64,000 bases of DNA from NBLH01 sp050296515 (GCA_050296515.1 JBNKRJ010000060.1:62001-126000); one strand, 5' to 3'; counted from the first letter of the stretch, positions 1-9,184 are shown. Notes: generated by a model not told the origin, from the letters alone. Translations and numbers: made by a program.

Positions 1-1
1 A

Positions 2-94
2 ATAGTTGGTGATTCAAAAAGAATTGATTTAGACAAACTAAAAAAATATGGTAAATTAAAGATTATAAAGAAGAGTGATATTTTTAAAAAATAA
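2..94 (+). CDS. C-terminal fragment of an M16-like zinc peptidase (partial, cut by window start)
   Basis: An open frame enters from the left edge and ends at TAA 92-94, giving the last 30 residues, beginning IVGDSKRIDLDKLKKYG. This resembles the end of periplasmic M16 (insulinase-type) peptidases of Bacteroidota, in which a closing IVGD strand precedes a short basic tail. No catalytic residue lies in the window, so the call rests on tail similarity alone. A hairpin follows at once. It is a different gene from the M16 peptidase at 7964-9184. Confidence 0.45.
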   Translation: MVGDSKRIDLDKLKKYGKLKIIKKSDIFKK

Positions 95-99
95 CAAAA

Positions 100-129
100 A
101 AGGCGGATAAGTTAATCTTATCTGCCTTT
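100..129. terminator. Bidirectional intrinsic terminator between convergent genes
   Basis: Arms 100-111 (aaggcggataag) and 117-128 (cttatctgcctt) form a 12-bp stem with one mismatch or wobble and a 5-nt loop. Read on the minus strand the stem is followed by a run of six T, so it fits termination of the transporter gene best. On the plus strand the T tract is short, so termination of the peptidase gene is probably weaker. Confidence 0.8.
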
Positions 130-147
130 GCTTCTTTAATCATAACC

Positions 148-1752
148 TCACGCCTTTTTCATTGCAAGTTTGTCGTAGAGGAATAGTGCTATTACAGCCA
201 CCAACCCAACTCCAAAGATCACCATCCAGATTGAAGAAGGCTCATATTTATCCCATAAATAATTGGTTAATTCATTGGTTGTCATATTCATTTTTTCTGC
301 CAGAGCCAGAAAGTTATCATTTATTGATTTACCAGTCATTGCAACACCCTGTTCTGCTGCTTCCAGTTTCATAATCGAAGTTTTGTCAGACATTGATTGG
401 TAAATATTACCACTTATAATCCCGGCAAAAATACTTCCGATAAATACAGGAATAAACGAATACCCCATGTAAACACCTTTTTTATCAGCAGGAGCTATAC
501 GGCCAATGTATTCCGTAATTTTTGGTGAGCCAGCCATTTCTCCAATACCAAAAATTAAGATTGCTACTAAAGTGAATAGAACATTCTGTGTAACAAGTGT
601 AAGTGACATACCTATCGTACAAACCAAAAAGCCAATAGTCATTGATTGCAGAGGTTTAAGCTTCATTACTATTGTTGATACAATTATCTGGAACATAATA
701 ATATACAGCGCATCCATGCTGGTAATAAATTCAGCTTCAATTTGCCCTCCTCCAGCACTATAATACTTCGTGATAAAAGGTACCAAATCATTTAAAAAAT
801 TATAAACAACAGAAGTATCAACCCATTGAGCAATAAAAACAGGAAGCATAAAGAACAGCTGGTAATACATTGCCCAAAAACCGGCAACAATTACCAGGAA
901 TGTAATAAATTTATTATCAAAAAAAACGTTGGTGATACTTTCAAAAACCTTTTTATTTGATTCGCCAATTCTTTTGCTTAAGACATAATCCGTCCATTTT
1001 TTTGATAAATCTTTTTTACGCCTAACAAAAAATAATAACAATTCAAGAATCCAAATAACTAAAAATATCAAAAACAGAGATATAAAAACAACTATTGAAG
1101 AAAATAAGGTCTTAACTATTTTCAATAAAACAGGAATCCCCGTTTCAATAGGATATTCAGATTCTGGTTCTTTATAAAAGAAAAGAAAAATAAAATTAAC
1201 AGCAATGGCTCCAGCTGAAATATAAAAAACAATTGGAGGTAAATCTTTGTATATCAGAGCTATCATTGGGCCAACATAAGCGCCTATATTCACCATCATA
1301 TAATAGATACCAAATCCTATAGAAGCTGTTTTTTCATCTGTAACTTTTGCAACCGTGGCTGCAATTATTGGCTTAAAAAGCGCTGCTCCAAGAGCCAAGT
1401 ATAAATAAATAAAAAACACACCTGAAAATGACTTGAAATGAGGAATTGCAATAAATGCAGATATATAAACAACAAAGGCTATAATCAAAACATTTTTAAA
1501 ACCATATCTATCAGAAAGAGAACCAGTAATTACAGGCAAAAAATAGAGTATTCCTGTTCCAACTCCCATTATAACTCCTCTCTGCCACGATTCGAGTTCC
1601 AATCCCCCTACATCTGAAGAGCCTGTTAGGTAATTTGCAAACAGCATAAAAAAACCATAATAAGCCCACCGCTCAAATAGCTCCATATAATTTGCAACCC
1701 AAAATGTGCGTGGAAACCTCTTAAAAATCGGTACTTTTTTTTCTTTAGTCAT
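148..1752 (-). CDS. MFS transporter of the POT/PTR (proton-coupled oligopeptide) type
   Basis: A 534-residue polytopic inner-membrane protein. Near the N-terminus (about residues 23-34) it has MELFERWAYYGF, matching the ExxERxxYYG motif that begins helix 1 of proton-dependent oligopeptide transporters. SDRYG near residue 80 matches the MFS loop 2-3 motif. About twelve hydrophobic segments can be counted, with a longer charged loop around residues 230-265. The family moves di- or tripeptides or related small molecules with protons; the substrate cannot be read from sequence. The gene is monocistronic, converges on the peptidase tail and ends at a strong hairpin. A general MFS role outside the peptide group remains possible. 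Confidence 0.8.
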   Translation of the reverse strand: MTKEKKVPIFKRFPRTFWVANYMELFERWAYYGFFMLFANYLTGSSDVGGLELESWQRGVIMGVGTGILYFLPVITGSLSDRYGFKNVLIIAFVVYISAFIAIPHFKSFSGVFFIYLYLALGAALFKPIIAATVAKVTDEKTASIGFGIYYMMVNIGAYVGPMIALIYKDLPPIVFYISAGAIAVNFIFLFFYKEPESEYPIETGIPVLLKIVKTLFSSIVVFISLFLIFLVIWILELLLFFVRRKKDLSKKWTDYVLSKRIGESNKKVFESITNVFFDNKFITFLVIVAGFWAMYYQLFFMLPVFIAQWVDTSVVYNFLNDLVPFITKYYSAGGGQIEAEFITSMDALYIIMFQIIVSTIVMKLKPLQSMTIGFLVCTIGMSLTLVTQNVLFTLVAILIFGIGEMAGSPKITEYIGRIAPADKKGVYMGYSFIPVFIGSIFAGIISGNIYQSMSDKTSIMKLEAAEQGVAMTGKSINDNFLALAEKMNMTTNELTNYLWDKYEPSSIWMVIFGVGLVAVIALFLYDKLAMKKA

Positions 1753-1854
1753 ACACCCTAATTTTTTTTGTTCAGAAATTTTGCGACCTAAAATAAAGGT
1801 TTTAAAGAAGATAGCAAAGATCTAATTTAAGATGGCAAAAAACATAGCCTTTTT

Positions 1855-1887
1855 TTGTACACCCTAAAACTTTTTTTTGTACCTTTA
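1855..1887 (+). promoter_or_regulatory. Candidate Bacteroidota-type promoter for a small RNA
   Basis: TTTG at 1855-1858 and TACCTTTA at 1880-1887 are 21 bases apart, the spacing of the Bacteroidota -33/-7 pair (TTTG, TAnnTTTG); the last base of the -7 element differs. No gene on this strand lies within 300 bases downstream, but a terminator hairpin starts about 7 bases after the element. Confidence 0.4.
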
Positions 1888-1891
1888 CATT

Positions 1892-1962
1892 AGCCGGAAA
1901 CCAGTACGTTGGATGACTTTAATTGGTTATAATTTATTAATTTAATGGTTTCCGGTTTTTTT
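1892..1962 (+). ncRNA. Candidate small RNA bounded by a promoter and a terminator
   Basis: The 10-bp arms 1894-1903 (ccggaaacca) and 1946-1955 (tggtttccgg) are perfectly complementary and are followed by seven T, a good intrinsic terminator on the plus strand. No plus-strand gene ends upstream that would need it: the nearest, the peptidase tail, stops at 94 and has its own hairpin. With the promoter-like pair at 1855-1887 this suggests a transcript of about 70 nt, a closed stem with a 42-nt AT-rich loop. It matches no RNA family I recognise. Confidence 0.35.
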
Positions 1963-2114
1963 ATCTACCCTACTCATCTCCCATGTTAATAAGCTGTTGA
2001 TAATTAATTTTTGTCAAAAAAATAAACACCTTTAATTCAATCCCTTACAAAGCCAAAAATTTATTTACCCTGCTCAAATTATAAACAAATAAAGCATAGT
2101 ATTTGATAAATTCT

Positions 2115-2155
2115 TACTTTTGTCGTCCACTTTTGTTAATTAGTATTTACATTTG
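2115..2155 (+). promoter_or_regulatory. Candidate -7 promoter elements upstream of accA
   Basis: Two exact matches to TAnnTTTG occur, TACTTTTG at 2115-2122 and TACATTTG at 2148-2155. Neither has a well-spaced TTTG partner 19-21 bases upstream, so which is used, if either, is open. The rest of 1963-2187 is AT-rich sequence in which I see nothing else. Confidence 0.3.
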
Positions 2156-2187
2156 ATGTTAACAGAAGAAATTTAACCTATACTAAC

Positions 2188-3144
2188 ATGGTATTACTTG
2201 ACTTTGAAGAAAAAATTGGAGAGCTGCTGGAGCAGTTAGAAAAGGCAAAGGAAATAGGTGAACAGAGTAATGTCGACGTGAGTACCACAATTAAGGAGTT
2301 AAACGCAAAACTTGAAAAAACCCGTAGGGAAATTTACAGTAATTTAACTCCCTGGCAACGCGTTCAGGTTTCAAGACATCCTGAAAGACCTTATACCTTA
2401 GCTTATATAAATTATTTTACAAAAGGTGAATTTATTGAATTACATGGCGACAGGCATGTAAAAGACGATAAAGCAATGGTTGGTGGTTTTGGCTCTATTG
2501 ATGGGCAAACAGTTATGTTTATCGGACATCAAAAAGGAGTTACCACAAAAATGCGTCAGTACAGGAACTTTGGTATGGCAAATCCCGAAGGGTATCGTAA
2601 AGCATTAAGAATGATGCGCTTAGCAGAGAAATTTAACAAGCCAATTGTTACGCTGGTTGATACAATGGGTGCTTACCCAGGCCTTGAAGCTGAAGAAAGA
2701 GGACAAGGTGAGGCTATTGCAAGAAACCTTTATGAAATGTTCAATGTTAAAGTGCCTATCATTACTATAATTATAGGTGAAGGTGCTTCAGGCGGAGCAA
2801 TTGGGATTGGTGTTGGTGATAAGGTGTACATGCTTGAAAACACCTGGTATTCAGTCATTTCACCAGAATCCTGTTCTCAAATTTTATGGAGAACATGGGA
2901 TTATAAAGAAGATGCAGCGAGGGCATTGAAACTTACTGCAACTGATATGTATGAGCAAAAATTAATTGATGGCATCATTAACGAACCTCTTGGTGGAGCT
3001 CATACAAATCATGAAGAAATATTTGAATCAGTGAAACAGGTAATATTAAAAGACCTTGATGAATTGAAAAAAATTGATGCAACAGATTTAATCAACCAGA
3101 GAATTGATAAATATGTTGCCATGGGCAAGTATGTCGAAGATTAA
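2188..3144 (+). CDS. accA: Acetyl-CoA carboxylase, carboxyltransferase subunit alpha
   Basis: A protein of 318 residues, the usual AccA length, aligning with the family end to end. It begins LDFEEKIGEL, has the PWQRVQVSRHPERPY segment near residue 52, and the crotonase-like carboxyltransferase core with GDRHVKDDKAMVGG, GAYPG and GEGASGGAIGIGVGD. With AccD it moves the carboxyl group from carboxybiotin to acetyl-CoA, making malonyl-CoA for fatty-acid synthesis in the cytosol. It needs biotinylated AccB, so it depends on the biotin operon further along this window. The gene is alone, followed by its own terminator, with accD and accBC not nearby. Confidence 0.97.
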   Translation: MVLLDFEEKIGELLEQLEKAKEIGEQSNVDVSTTIKELNAKLEKTRREIYSNLTPWQRVQVSRHPERPYTLAYINYFTKGEFIELHGDRHVKDDKAMVGGFGSIDGQTVMFIGHQKGVTTKMRQYRNFGMANPEGYRKALRMMRLAEKFNKPIVTLVDTMGAYPGLEAEERGQGEAIARNLYEMFNVKVPIITIIIGEGASGGAIGIGVGDKVYMLENTWYSVISPESCSQILWRTWDYKEDAARALKLTATDMYEQKLIDGIINEPLGGAHTNHEEIFESVKQVILKDLDELKKIDATDLINQRIDKYVAMGKYVED

Positions 3145-3170
3145 TATATTAAATATCAAGCAATTACAGT

Positions 3171-3195
3171 AAGAGGGGGCAACTCCTCTTTTTTA
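3171..3195 (+). terminator. Intrinsic terminator after accA
   Basis: The stem aagagg (3171-3176) / cctctt (3185-3190) with an 8-nt loop runs into a T tract at 3189-3194, 26 bases after the accA stop. Confidence 0.75.
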
Positions 3196-3296
3196 GGCAT
3201 TTAATATAAAATTGTTGTATAGGTCAAGCAATTTTGAAGAAAAATTCACGAAAAAGCGTGCTCAACATATTACAAAACTTAAAATAAATTTAGAAA

Positions 3297-4829
3297 GTGA
3301 AACTTCCAGAGCCTCCGAAAAGAAAAAAAACATATCCGGATAAAATAGAAGACAATGAATTGGGGAAAATTCCACCTCAGGCCATTGAGCTAGAAGAAGC
3401 TGTTCTTGGTGCAATCATGCTTGAAAAGAATGCAGCTTTGGAAGTTTTAGATATTCTTACACCCGAAAGCTTTTATTCACCGGCCCATCAAAAGATTTTT
3501 GGAGTCATTGTTGACTTGTCAAAAACATATCAACCAATTGACATTCTAACAGTTACAGAAGAACTGCGAAAAACAAAAGAGCTGGATGAAGTTGGTGGAG
3601 CCTATTATGTTTCAAAGCTGACAAGCAAGGTTGGTTCGGCAGCACATATTGAGCATCATGCAAGAATTATTGCACAAAAACATATTCAACGGCAATTAAT
3701 TAAGGTTGCTGTAGATATTCAGCGAGAAGCTTATGATGAATCGGTAGATGTTTTAGACTTGTTAAACTCCTCTGAAGCTGCTATTTTTCAGTTGGCTGAA
3801 GGAAATATCAAAAGTGATACGGTAAAAATTTCAGAGGTAATTAGTGAGGCAATTGATAGAATTGAAGAAGCCTCAAAAAGAGAAGATAATTTAAGTGGAG
3901 TACCTTCAGGTTTTGTAAGCTTGGATCGAATCACTTCAGGATGGCAGCCATCCGACTTAATAATAATTGCTGCCCGTCCTTCGATGGGTAAAACCGCATT
4001 TATACTTTCAATGGCCCGTAATATGGCCGTAAATCACAAGGTGCCAATAGGTATATTTTCACTGGAAATGTCTGTACTACAATTAGTTAACAGGCTGATT
4101 GCAGCAGAAACAGAGCTTTCGAGTGAAAAACTTCGTAGTGGAAAATTAGAAGATTATGAGTGGGAGCAATTAGACATTAAAACTAAAAATCTAAACGATG
4201 CTCCGATATTTGTTGATGACACCCCCGCTATTACCATTTTCGAGCTGAGAGCAAAATGCCGAAGGCTAAAAACACAGCACGGCTTGAGAATGGTAATAAT
4301 TGATTACCTTCAGCTTATGTCAGGTACACCAGAAACCAGAGGTAATCGCGAACAGGAAGTAAGTACCATTTCAAGGGGATTAAAAGCAATTGCTAAAGAA
4401 TTGGATGTTCCAATTATTGCACTTTCACAGTTAAACCGTTCTGTTGAGATGCGTTCAGGAGATAAACGCCCACAACTTTCCGACTTGCGTGAATCGGGTG
4501 CTATTGAGCAAGATGCTGATATTGTGTGTTTTATCCACCGTCCTGAAAAATATGGAATTACTGAAGATGCAGAAGGAAATTCAACCTTAGGTCTTGCTGA
4601 AATTATTATTGCCAAGCACAGAAATGGTGCGGTTACTGATGTTCAACTTAAATTCAGAAATGAACTTGCTAAATTCGAAGAGTTTGAGGTTGACGAACTG
4701 GTTCCGATAGACGAAGGTGGCATGCCAATGGGAATGACATTTGGATCAAAGATGAACGATGACATCAAAAATAATTCTTCAGATAGTTTTCCAGATTTTT
4801 CACCTTTTGATTCAGAGTCCCCATTTTAA
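3297..4829 (+). CDS. dnaB: Replicative DNA helicase DnaB
   Basis: A hexameric 5'-3' helicase that unwinds DNA at the replication fork. Of 510 residues, about 25-130 form the N-terminal primase-binding domain (IPPQAIELEEAVLGAIM), and a linker leads to the RecA-like ATPase domain. That domain has Walker A ARPSMGKT with Lys at residue 232, Walker B MVIIDYLQLM and the SQLNRSVE / LSDLRESGAIEQDAD block. No intein interrupts the nucleotide-binding loops. The start is GTG at 3297; no in-frame ATG lies just upstream. The acidic, Ser-rich tail of about 40 residues looks disordered. The gene is not next to rplI or rpsR as in some bacteria. Confidence 0.97.
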   Translation: MKLPEPPKRKKTYPDKIEDNELGKIPPQAIELEEAVLGAIMLEKNAALEVLDILTPESFYSPAHQKIFGVIVDLSKTYQPIDILTVTEELRKTKELDEVGGAYYVSKLTSKVGSAAHIEHHARIIAQKHIQRQLIKVAVDIQREAYDESVDVLDLLNSSEAAIFQLAEGNIKSDTVKISEVISEAIDRIEEASKREDNLSGVPSGFVSLDRITSGWQPSDLIIIAARPSMGKTAFILSMARNMAVNHKVPIGIFSLEMSVLQLVNRLIAAETELSSEKLRSGKLEDYEWEQLDIKTKNLNDAPIFVDDTPAITIFELRAKCRRLKTQHGLRMVIIDYLQLMSGTPETRGNREQEVSTISRGLKAIAKELDVPIIALSQLNRSVEMRSGDKRPQLSDLRESGAIEQDADIVCFIHRPEKYGITEDAEGNSTLGLAEIIIAKHRNGAVTDVQLKFRNELAKFEEFEVDELVPIDEGGMPMGMTFGSKMNDDIKNNSSDSFPDFSPFDSESPF

Positions 4830-4949
4830 AAAAGACAGCTTTTTTTTGCTTTAGTTGTTGTAACTTGCAATTAATTAAGATGGAATATCGTTTTTTAGGT
4901 GTACCAATACTCTTGATTCGAAGGTTTCAACAACTAAAAATAATATAAA

Positions 4950-6215
4950 ATGGTTACGAAAGTAAGATTCACAATTCTGGTTATAGTATTATTAATCAGC
5001 CAAATAGCAAATGCAACCTACATCCTAATTCCTATGGATGATGTGCAGAAAAATCACTTAAAAGCTTATGGGATTGCTTTTTGGACCCTGCAGAATGATA
5101 TTGAGGTAAGCTGGTTACTTAATTACAGAGGTGGTAGTTTTATTATGGAATATCACCAGGAAATTGAAGATGAATGCAAAATCCGAGGGGTAAGCTATGA
5201 AACAACCGCTGATTTTCAAGCCAATCAAATATTTACAGAAATAGCCAGGCCGGATATCAACATGGACAGGGTAAAGCTTGAGAAAGCCCCTAAAATTGCT
5301 GTTTACTCTCCTAAAAGCAAGCTTCCATGGGACGATGCTGTGACTTTGGTACTTAGTTATGCTGAAATTCCTTACGATGTAATTTATGATAAAGAAATAT
5401 TGGAGGGTGATTTGTCAAAATATGACTGGCTGCATCTTCATCATGAAGATTTTACTGGACAATACGGAAAATTTTATGGAAATTATCGTAACACTGCCTG
5501 GTACCAGGAAAGTAAGCAAGAGTTGGAATCCTTAGCTTCAGAACTTGGTTTTAAAAAGGTTTCGGAACTAAAAAAGTATGTTGTAAAATCAATTAAAGAA
5601 TTTGTTTCGCTTGGAGGATTCCTATTTGCAATGTGTTCAGCAACTGATACTTATGACATTGCTCTTGCAGCAGGAGAAACTGACATTTGCATGCCTATGT
5701 TCGATGGCGATGCCGCAGATCCTGCCATGCAATCTAAACTAGACTATTCAAAAACTTTTGCTTTTAAAGACTTTACTTTAAGTCAAAACCCATTTGAATA
5801 CGAGTTTTCAAATATCGATGCAACAAATTATCGGAGAGTTCCCCAAAATAAAGATTATTTCTATTTGTTCGATTTTTCAGCAAAATGGGATCCTGTCCCG
5901 ACCATGTTGTGTCAAAATCACGAAAAAATAATCAAAGGCTTCATGGGACAAACAACCTCATTTAACAAAGATTTGATTAAATCAAATGTACTGATAATGG
6001 GCGAAAACAAGGCTTACAATGAGGCTCGCTACATTCATGGTGAGCTTGGAAAGGGCACCTGGACCTTTTATGGCGGCCATGATCCGGCTGACTACCAACA
6101 CTTTGTAGGAGATCCGAAAACGGACCTTGATTTACATCCGAATTCTCCCGGATATCGTTTGATATTGAACAATATTCTATTCCCTGCTGCAAAAAAGAAA
6201 AAAATGAAAACATAG
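4950..6215 (+). CDS. Conserved secreted protein with a class I amidotransferase-like core
   Basis: A protein of 421 residues with a clear N-terminal signal peptide (hydrophobic to about residue 20, ending IANA). The mature part begins YILIPMDDVQKNHLKAYG, a block I associate with a conserved Bacteroidota family that databases often call asparagine synthetase B. Nothing here supports that activity: there is no N-terminal nucleophile Cys and no PP-loop. The middle has GGFLFAMCSAT with Cys 229, like the nucleophile elbow of ThuA/GATase1-like folds, and later YGGHDPADYQH. The C-terminus is Lys-rich. The function is unknown, probably periplasmic. The next gene, 29 bases on, is also exported, and the two may be co-transcribed. 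Confidence 0.6.
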   Translation: MVTKVRFTILVIVLLISQIANATYILIPMDDVQKNHLKAYGIAFWTLQNDIEVSWLLNYRGGSFIMEYHQEIEDECKIRGVSYETTADFQANQIFTEIARPDINMDRVKLEKAPKIAVYSPKSKLPWDDAVTLVLSYAEIPYDVIYDKEILEGDLSKYDWLHLHHEDFTGQYGKFYGNYRNTAWYQESKQELESLASELGFKKVSELKKYVVKSIKEFVSLGGFLFAMCSATDTYDIALAAGETDICMPMFDGDAADPAMQSKLDYSKTFAFKDFTLSQNPFEYEFSNIDATNYRRVPQNKDYFYLFDFSAKWDPVPTMLCQNHEKIIKGFMGQTTSFNKDLIKSNVLIMGENKAYNEARYIHGELGKGTWTFYGGHDPADYQHFVGDPKTDLDLHPNSPGYRLILNNILFPAAKKKKMKT

Positions 6216-6244
6216 TTTTCAATAGTCTCAAAGAAAAAGATTCA

Positions 6245-6964
6245 ATGAAAACTTCTATTTCAATAGTTTTTGCAGTATTCCTGATAATTTTGACAGGTTT
6301 AGGCAAAGAAAAAGACAATGAACAAGAAATAATCTTCTACGAATTAAATCCTCAAAAACAGGATCTTCAGTTTTTCTGGAAAAATGAAAATGGAGAAGTT
6401 TTTAAAAACATTGAAAAGTTAAAAGAAAATCTAAAATCCAAAGGCGAAAAATTGCTTTTTGCCATGAATGGAGGGATGTATCTTACAAACTACACGCCTC
6501 AAGGACTTTACATTGAAAATGGAAAAGTACTGGCACAACTTAATTCCATTAAAAAAGGATACGGAAATTTTTACATGCAGCCAAATGGTATCTTTTATTT
6601 GGACTCGGTTGACCAACCCACCATCTGCAAGACAAAAGATTTTAAATACAAAAAGAATATAAAATTTGCGACCCAATCAGGTCCTATGCTCCTAATAGAT
6701 GGGAAAATCCATTCAAAATTTACGTTTGGGTCAAAGAATATTCATATTAGAAATGGAGTTGGTATCTTGCCAAATGGAAATTTACTGTTTGCAATGTCAA
6801 AGGGAAAAATCAATTTTTACGATTTTGCTACTTTCTTTAAGTCCAAAAGCTGTAAAAATGCATTATATCTAGATGGCTTTGTTTCAAGAACTTATCTCCC
6901 ATCAAAAAACTGGGTGCAAACAGATGGTAACTATGCTATAATTATTGCTGAACTTGAAAAGTAA
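6245..6964 (+). CDS. Phosphodiester glycosidase family protein (NAGPA / DUF2233 domain)
   Basis: A protein of 239 residues with a short hydrophobic N-terminal export signal (about residues 5-20). The NAGPA-type domain is recognisable from AMNGGMY, the conserved segment around QPNGIFYL, ATQSGPMLL, RNGVGI and the closing ALYLDGFVSR, where the family usually has the N/D-G motif. The family includes the mammalian enzyme that uncovers mannose-6-phosphate by cleaving GlcNAc-phosphodiesters and bacterial YigE-like proteins. Here it would act on sugar phosphodiesters outside the cytoplasmic membrane. It follows another secreted protein by 29 bases. Confidence 0.8.
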   Translation: MKTSISIVFAVFLIILTGLGKEKDNEQEIIFYELNPQKQDLQFFWKNENGEVFKNIEKLKENLKSKGEKLLFAMNGGMYLTNYTPQGLYIENGKVLAQLNSIKKGYGNFYMQPNGIFYLDSVDQPTICKTKDFKYKKNIKFATQSGPMLLIDGKIHSKFTFGSKNIHIRNGVGILPNGNLLFAMSKGKINFYDFATFFKSKSCKNALYLDGFVSRTYLPSKNWVQTDGNYAIIIAELEK

Positions 6965-7073
6965 AGTAGGTTAATTCTTGAGGATTATTTTCTAAGTTGG
7001 TTCAAAATAATTCAGGCTTTCAGTTTTTTTCAAAAATTTACATTTGCCCCACTTTATAAAATGACAACAGTTA

Positions 7074-7304
7074 ATGGCTAAAAAAATAGAAATATGCACC
7101 GGCAAAAAGTGCAAGAAAATGAACTCCCATAAACAACTTAAATCATGGGGAAAGGAATTAATTGAGGAAGGAAAACTTAAAAAAGTTAAAAAATCCAAAT
7201 GCCTTGGCAGTTGTAAAAAGGGTTTTGCAATCCAGTATAAAGGAGAAGTTTATAATTGCCTAACTAAAGAAGAGCTGGAAGAAGTAATTAAGAAAAAAAA
7301 GTAA
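7074..7304 (+). CDS. Small thioredoxin-like [2Fe-2S] ferredoxin-type protein
   Basis: A lysine-rich protein of 76 residues with Cys 8 and Cys 13 near the N-terminus and Cys 43 and Cys 47 (KCLGSC) in the second half, plus Cys 62. The CX3C pair after a helix is typical of thioredoxin-like ferredoxins, which bind a [2Fe-2S] cluster with four Cys. The first pair is CX4C, closer than in standard members. No redox partner is adjacent. It ends 7 bases from the convergent methyltransferase. Confidence 0.65.
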   Translation: MAKKIEICTGKKCKKMNSHKQLKSWGKELIEEGKLKKVKKSKCLGSCKKGFAIQYKGEVYNCLTKEELEEVIKKKK

Positions 7305-7310
7305 TGTGAA

Positions 7311-7943
7311 TTACTTTATCCGTAGCATCATAATCCCATCCCTGATTGGTAAAATCACGTTCTCCACTCTTTCATCCTGATGTACAAAATCATTAAACTC
7401 TAGTATCCCTTTTGTATATTCATCATTAGGGTTATTGGGTTCAATAACTTTTCCACTCCATAAAACATTATCAGCCAGAATGAATCCGCCTGATCGTGTT
7501 TTTTCAATCACCAATTTGTAATAATCAAGGTACTGTCTTTTATCGGCATCAATGAATACAAGATCAATATTATCAGGCAGTTGTTGGATAATTTCAGTAG
7601 CATCTCCAATATGAAACTTTATTTTATCTCCAAGTCCGGATTTTTGAATAAATGCCTTTGTAAAACTCTCTAACTCATCGTTAATTTCAATAGTATGCAA
7701 TATGCCATTGTCTTGCAAGCCCTGTGCAAGACAAATTGCAGAATATCCTGTGTAAGTACCAAGCTCAAGAATATAGGAGGGTCGAATCATTTTGCTAATC
7801 ATCTCCAACACCCTGCCCTGCAAATGCCCCGACAACATCCTGGGCAATAATACTTTATGCTGAGTTTCACGATTTAATTCAGCAAGTAATTCACTTTCTG
7901 CTTCGGTATGATCTAAAATATATTGTTCAAGTTTATCATTCAT
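7311..7943 (-). CDS. SAM-dependent O-methyltransferase (CCoAOMT / YrrM type)
   Basis: A cytosolic class I methyltransferase of 210 residues. Motif I is LELGTYTGYSAICLA, followed by an acidic strand end HTIEIN, the metal-binding FIDADKRQYLDYY and DNVLWSGKV, all hallmarks of the caffeoyl-CoA/catechol O-methyltransferase-like family that uses a divalent metal. Bacterial members methylate hydroxylated small molecules or tRNA (TrmR-type); the substrate is not visible. It lies 20 bases after the M16 peptidase on the same strand, so they may share a transcript. Confidence 0.9.
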   Translation of the reverse strand: MNDKLEQYILDHTEAESELLAELNRETQHKVLLPRMLSGHLQGRVLEMISKMIRPSYILELGTYTGYSAICLAQGLQDNGILHTIEINDELESFTKAFIQKSGLGDKIKFHIGDATEIIQQLPDNIDLVFIDADKRQYLDYYKLVIEKTRSGGFILADNVLWSGKVIEPNNPNDEYTKGILEFNDFVHQDERVENVILPIRDGIMMLRIK

Positions 7944-7963
7944 AGTTCAATGTTCAATAAGCT

Positions 7964-9184
7964 CTATTCATAGATGAGCATTGATAGCTGCGTACTGTCT
8001 AATATTTCGTTTGCAACTTCAAGTATTTCTTCGGCTGTTATTGCATTAATTTTTTGGTTAACTTCATCAAGACTTTCAATTTTATTAAACAGCATTAAGC
8101 TTTTTCCCATCGCCAACGCTGCATTGTCTCTGTTTTCGGAACTAATTGCAATATGCCCAATTAATTGCTGCTTTGCTCTTTGCAATTGCAAAACTCCCAG
8201 CTTATTATTTTTCAGCTTATTAAATTCTTTATTTATTAGCTTTAAGCTCTTATCAAATTTATCTTTTTCGGTTCCAAAATAAAGATTGAATATGCCATTA
8301 TCGGAGTACCCGGTGTAACTTGATTCTATATCGTAAACATAACCGCTTTTCTCCCTCAGGGCCATGCTTAACCTGGAGTTCATACTTGTACCTCCCAAAA
8401 GGTTATTTAACAAACTCAAGGCATTTCTTTTTTCATGGTGGAAATCATAGGCCACATTACCAATAATGCAATGCACCTGATGAGTGCTTTTTCCCTCCCT
8501 TTTCGAAAAAGGCTGATAAATCAGTGATTCTTGTCCTCTGGACTTTAGCTTTTTTTCAGGAACATCAGCAAAATATTTCTCTGTAAGGTTACTGATTTTC
8601 CTGAAATTAATATTGCCAACTGAAAAGATAACCATTTGATCCGTTGGATAATTTTTTTTCTTAAAATCAATCAGGTTTTGCCTTGAATATGCCTTTATTT
8701 CATCGGGCTCACCCAATATATTTTTTCCTAACGAAAGATTGCTGAAAACAAAATCCTCAAACTCATCAAATATTAACTCTGCAGGGCTATCTTTATAGGA
8801 ATTTATCTCATCTATAATGACATCTTTCTCCTTTTCTATCTCATTTTCAGGAAAATTAGAGTGAAACAGCATATCAGAAAGAAGTTCCAAAGCACGAGCA
8901 TAATGCTCACTCAAAAAGGCAGTGTACACACAGGTCTCTTCTTTGGTTGTATATGCATTAACATCTCCACCTACCGATTCAAGTCGGTTTAGGATATGAT
9001 AAGAACGACGTTTCTCTGTACCCTTAAAAATAGCATGCTCGATAAAATGAGCAAGACCATGCTCATTTTCAGATTCGTCTCTTGATCCTGTATTTACTAT
9101 TAAGCCACAATAGGCTATGGGGCTGTTTGTGTAACTATGCACAAGCCGTATCCCGTTCTTTAACTGATGTATTTCGTAATTCAT
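7964..9184 (-). CDS. M16 family zinc peptidase
   Basis: A protein of 406 residues with the inverted zinc motif HFIEH near residue 50 and the downstream Glu in the segment after ETCVYTAF. Two M16 half-domains follow each other, as in processing-peptidase-like bacterial enzymes. No signal peptide is visible, so a cytosolic location is likely. The frame is open 13 codons further upstream, but the ATG at 9184 starts MNYEIHQLKNG, the usual family N-terminus, so I chose it. The family degrades short peptides or trims presequence-like substrates. A separate M16-like tail occurs at 2-94. Confidence 0.9.
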   Translation of the reverse strand: MNYEIHQLKNGIRLVHSYTNSPIAYCGLIVNTGSRDESENEHGLAHFIEHAIFKGTEKRRSYHILNRLESVGGDVNAYTTKEETCVYTAFLSEHYARALELLSDMLFHSNFPENEIEKEKDVIIDEINSYKDSPAELIFDEFEDFVFSNLSLGKNILGEPDEIKAYSRQNLIDFKKKNYPTDQMVIFSVGNINFRKISNLTEKYFADVPEKKLKSRGQESLIYQPFSKREGKSTHQVHCIIGNVAYDFHHEKRNALSLLNNLLGGTSMNSRLSMALREKSGYVYDIESSYTGYSDNGIFNLYFGTEKDKFDKSLKLINKEFNKLKNNKLGVLQLQRAKQQLIGHIAISSENRDNAALAMGKSLMLFNKIESLDEVNQKINAITAEEILEVANEILDSTQLSMLIYE

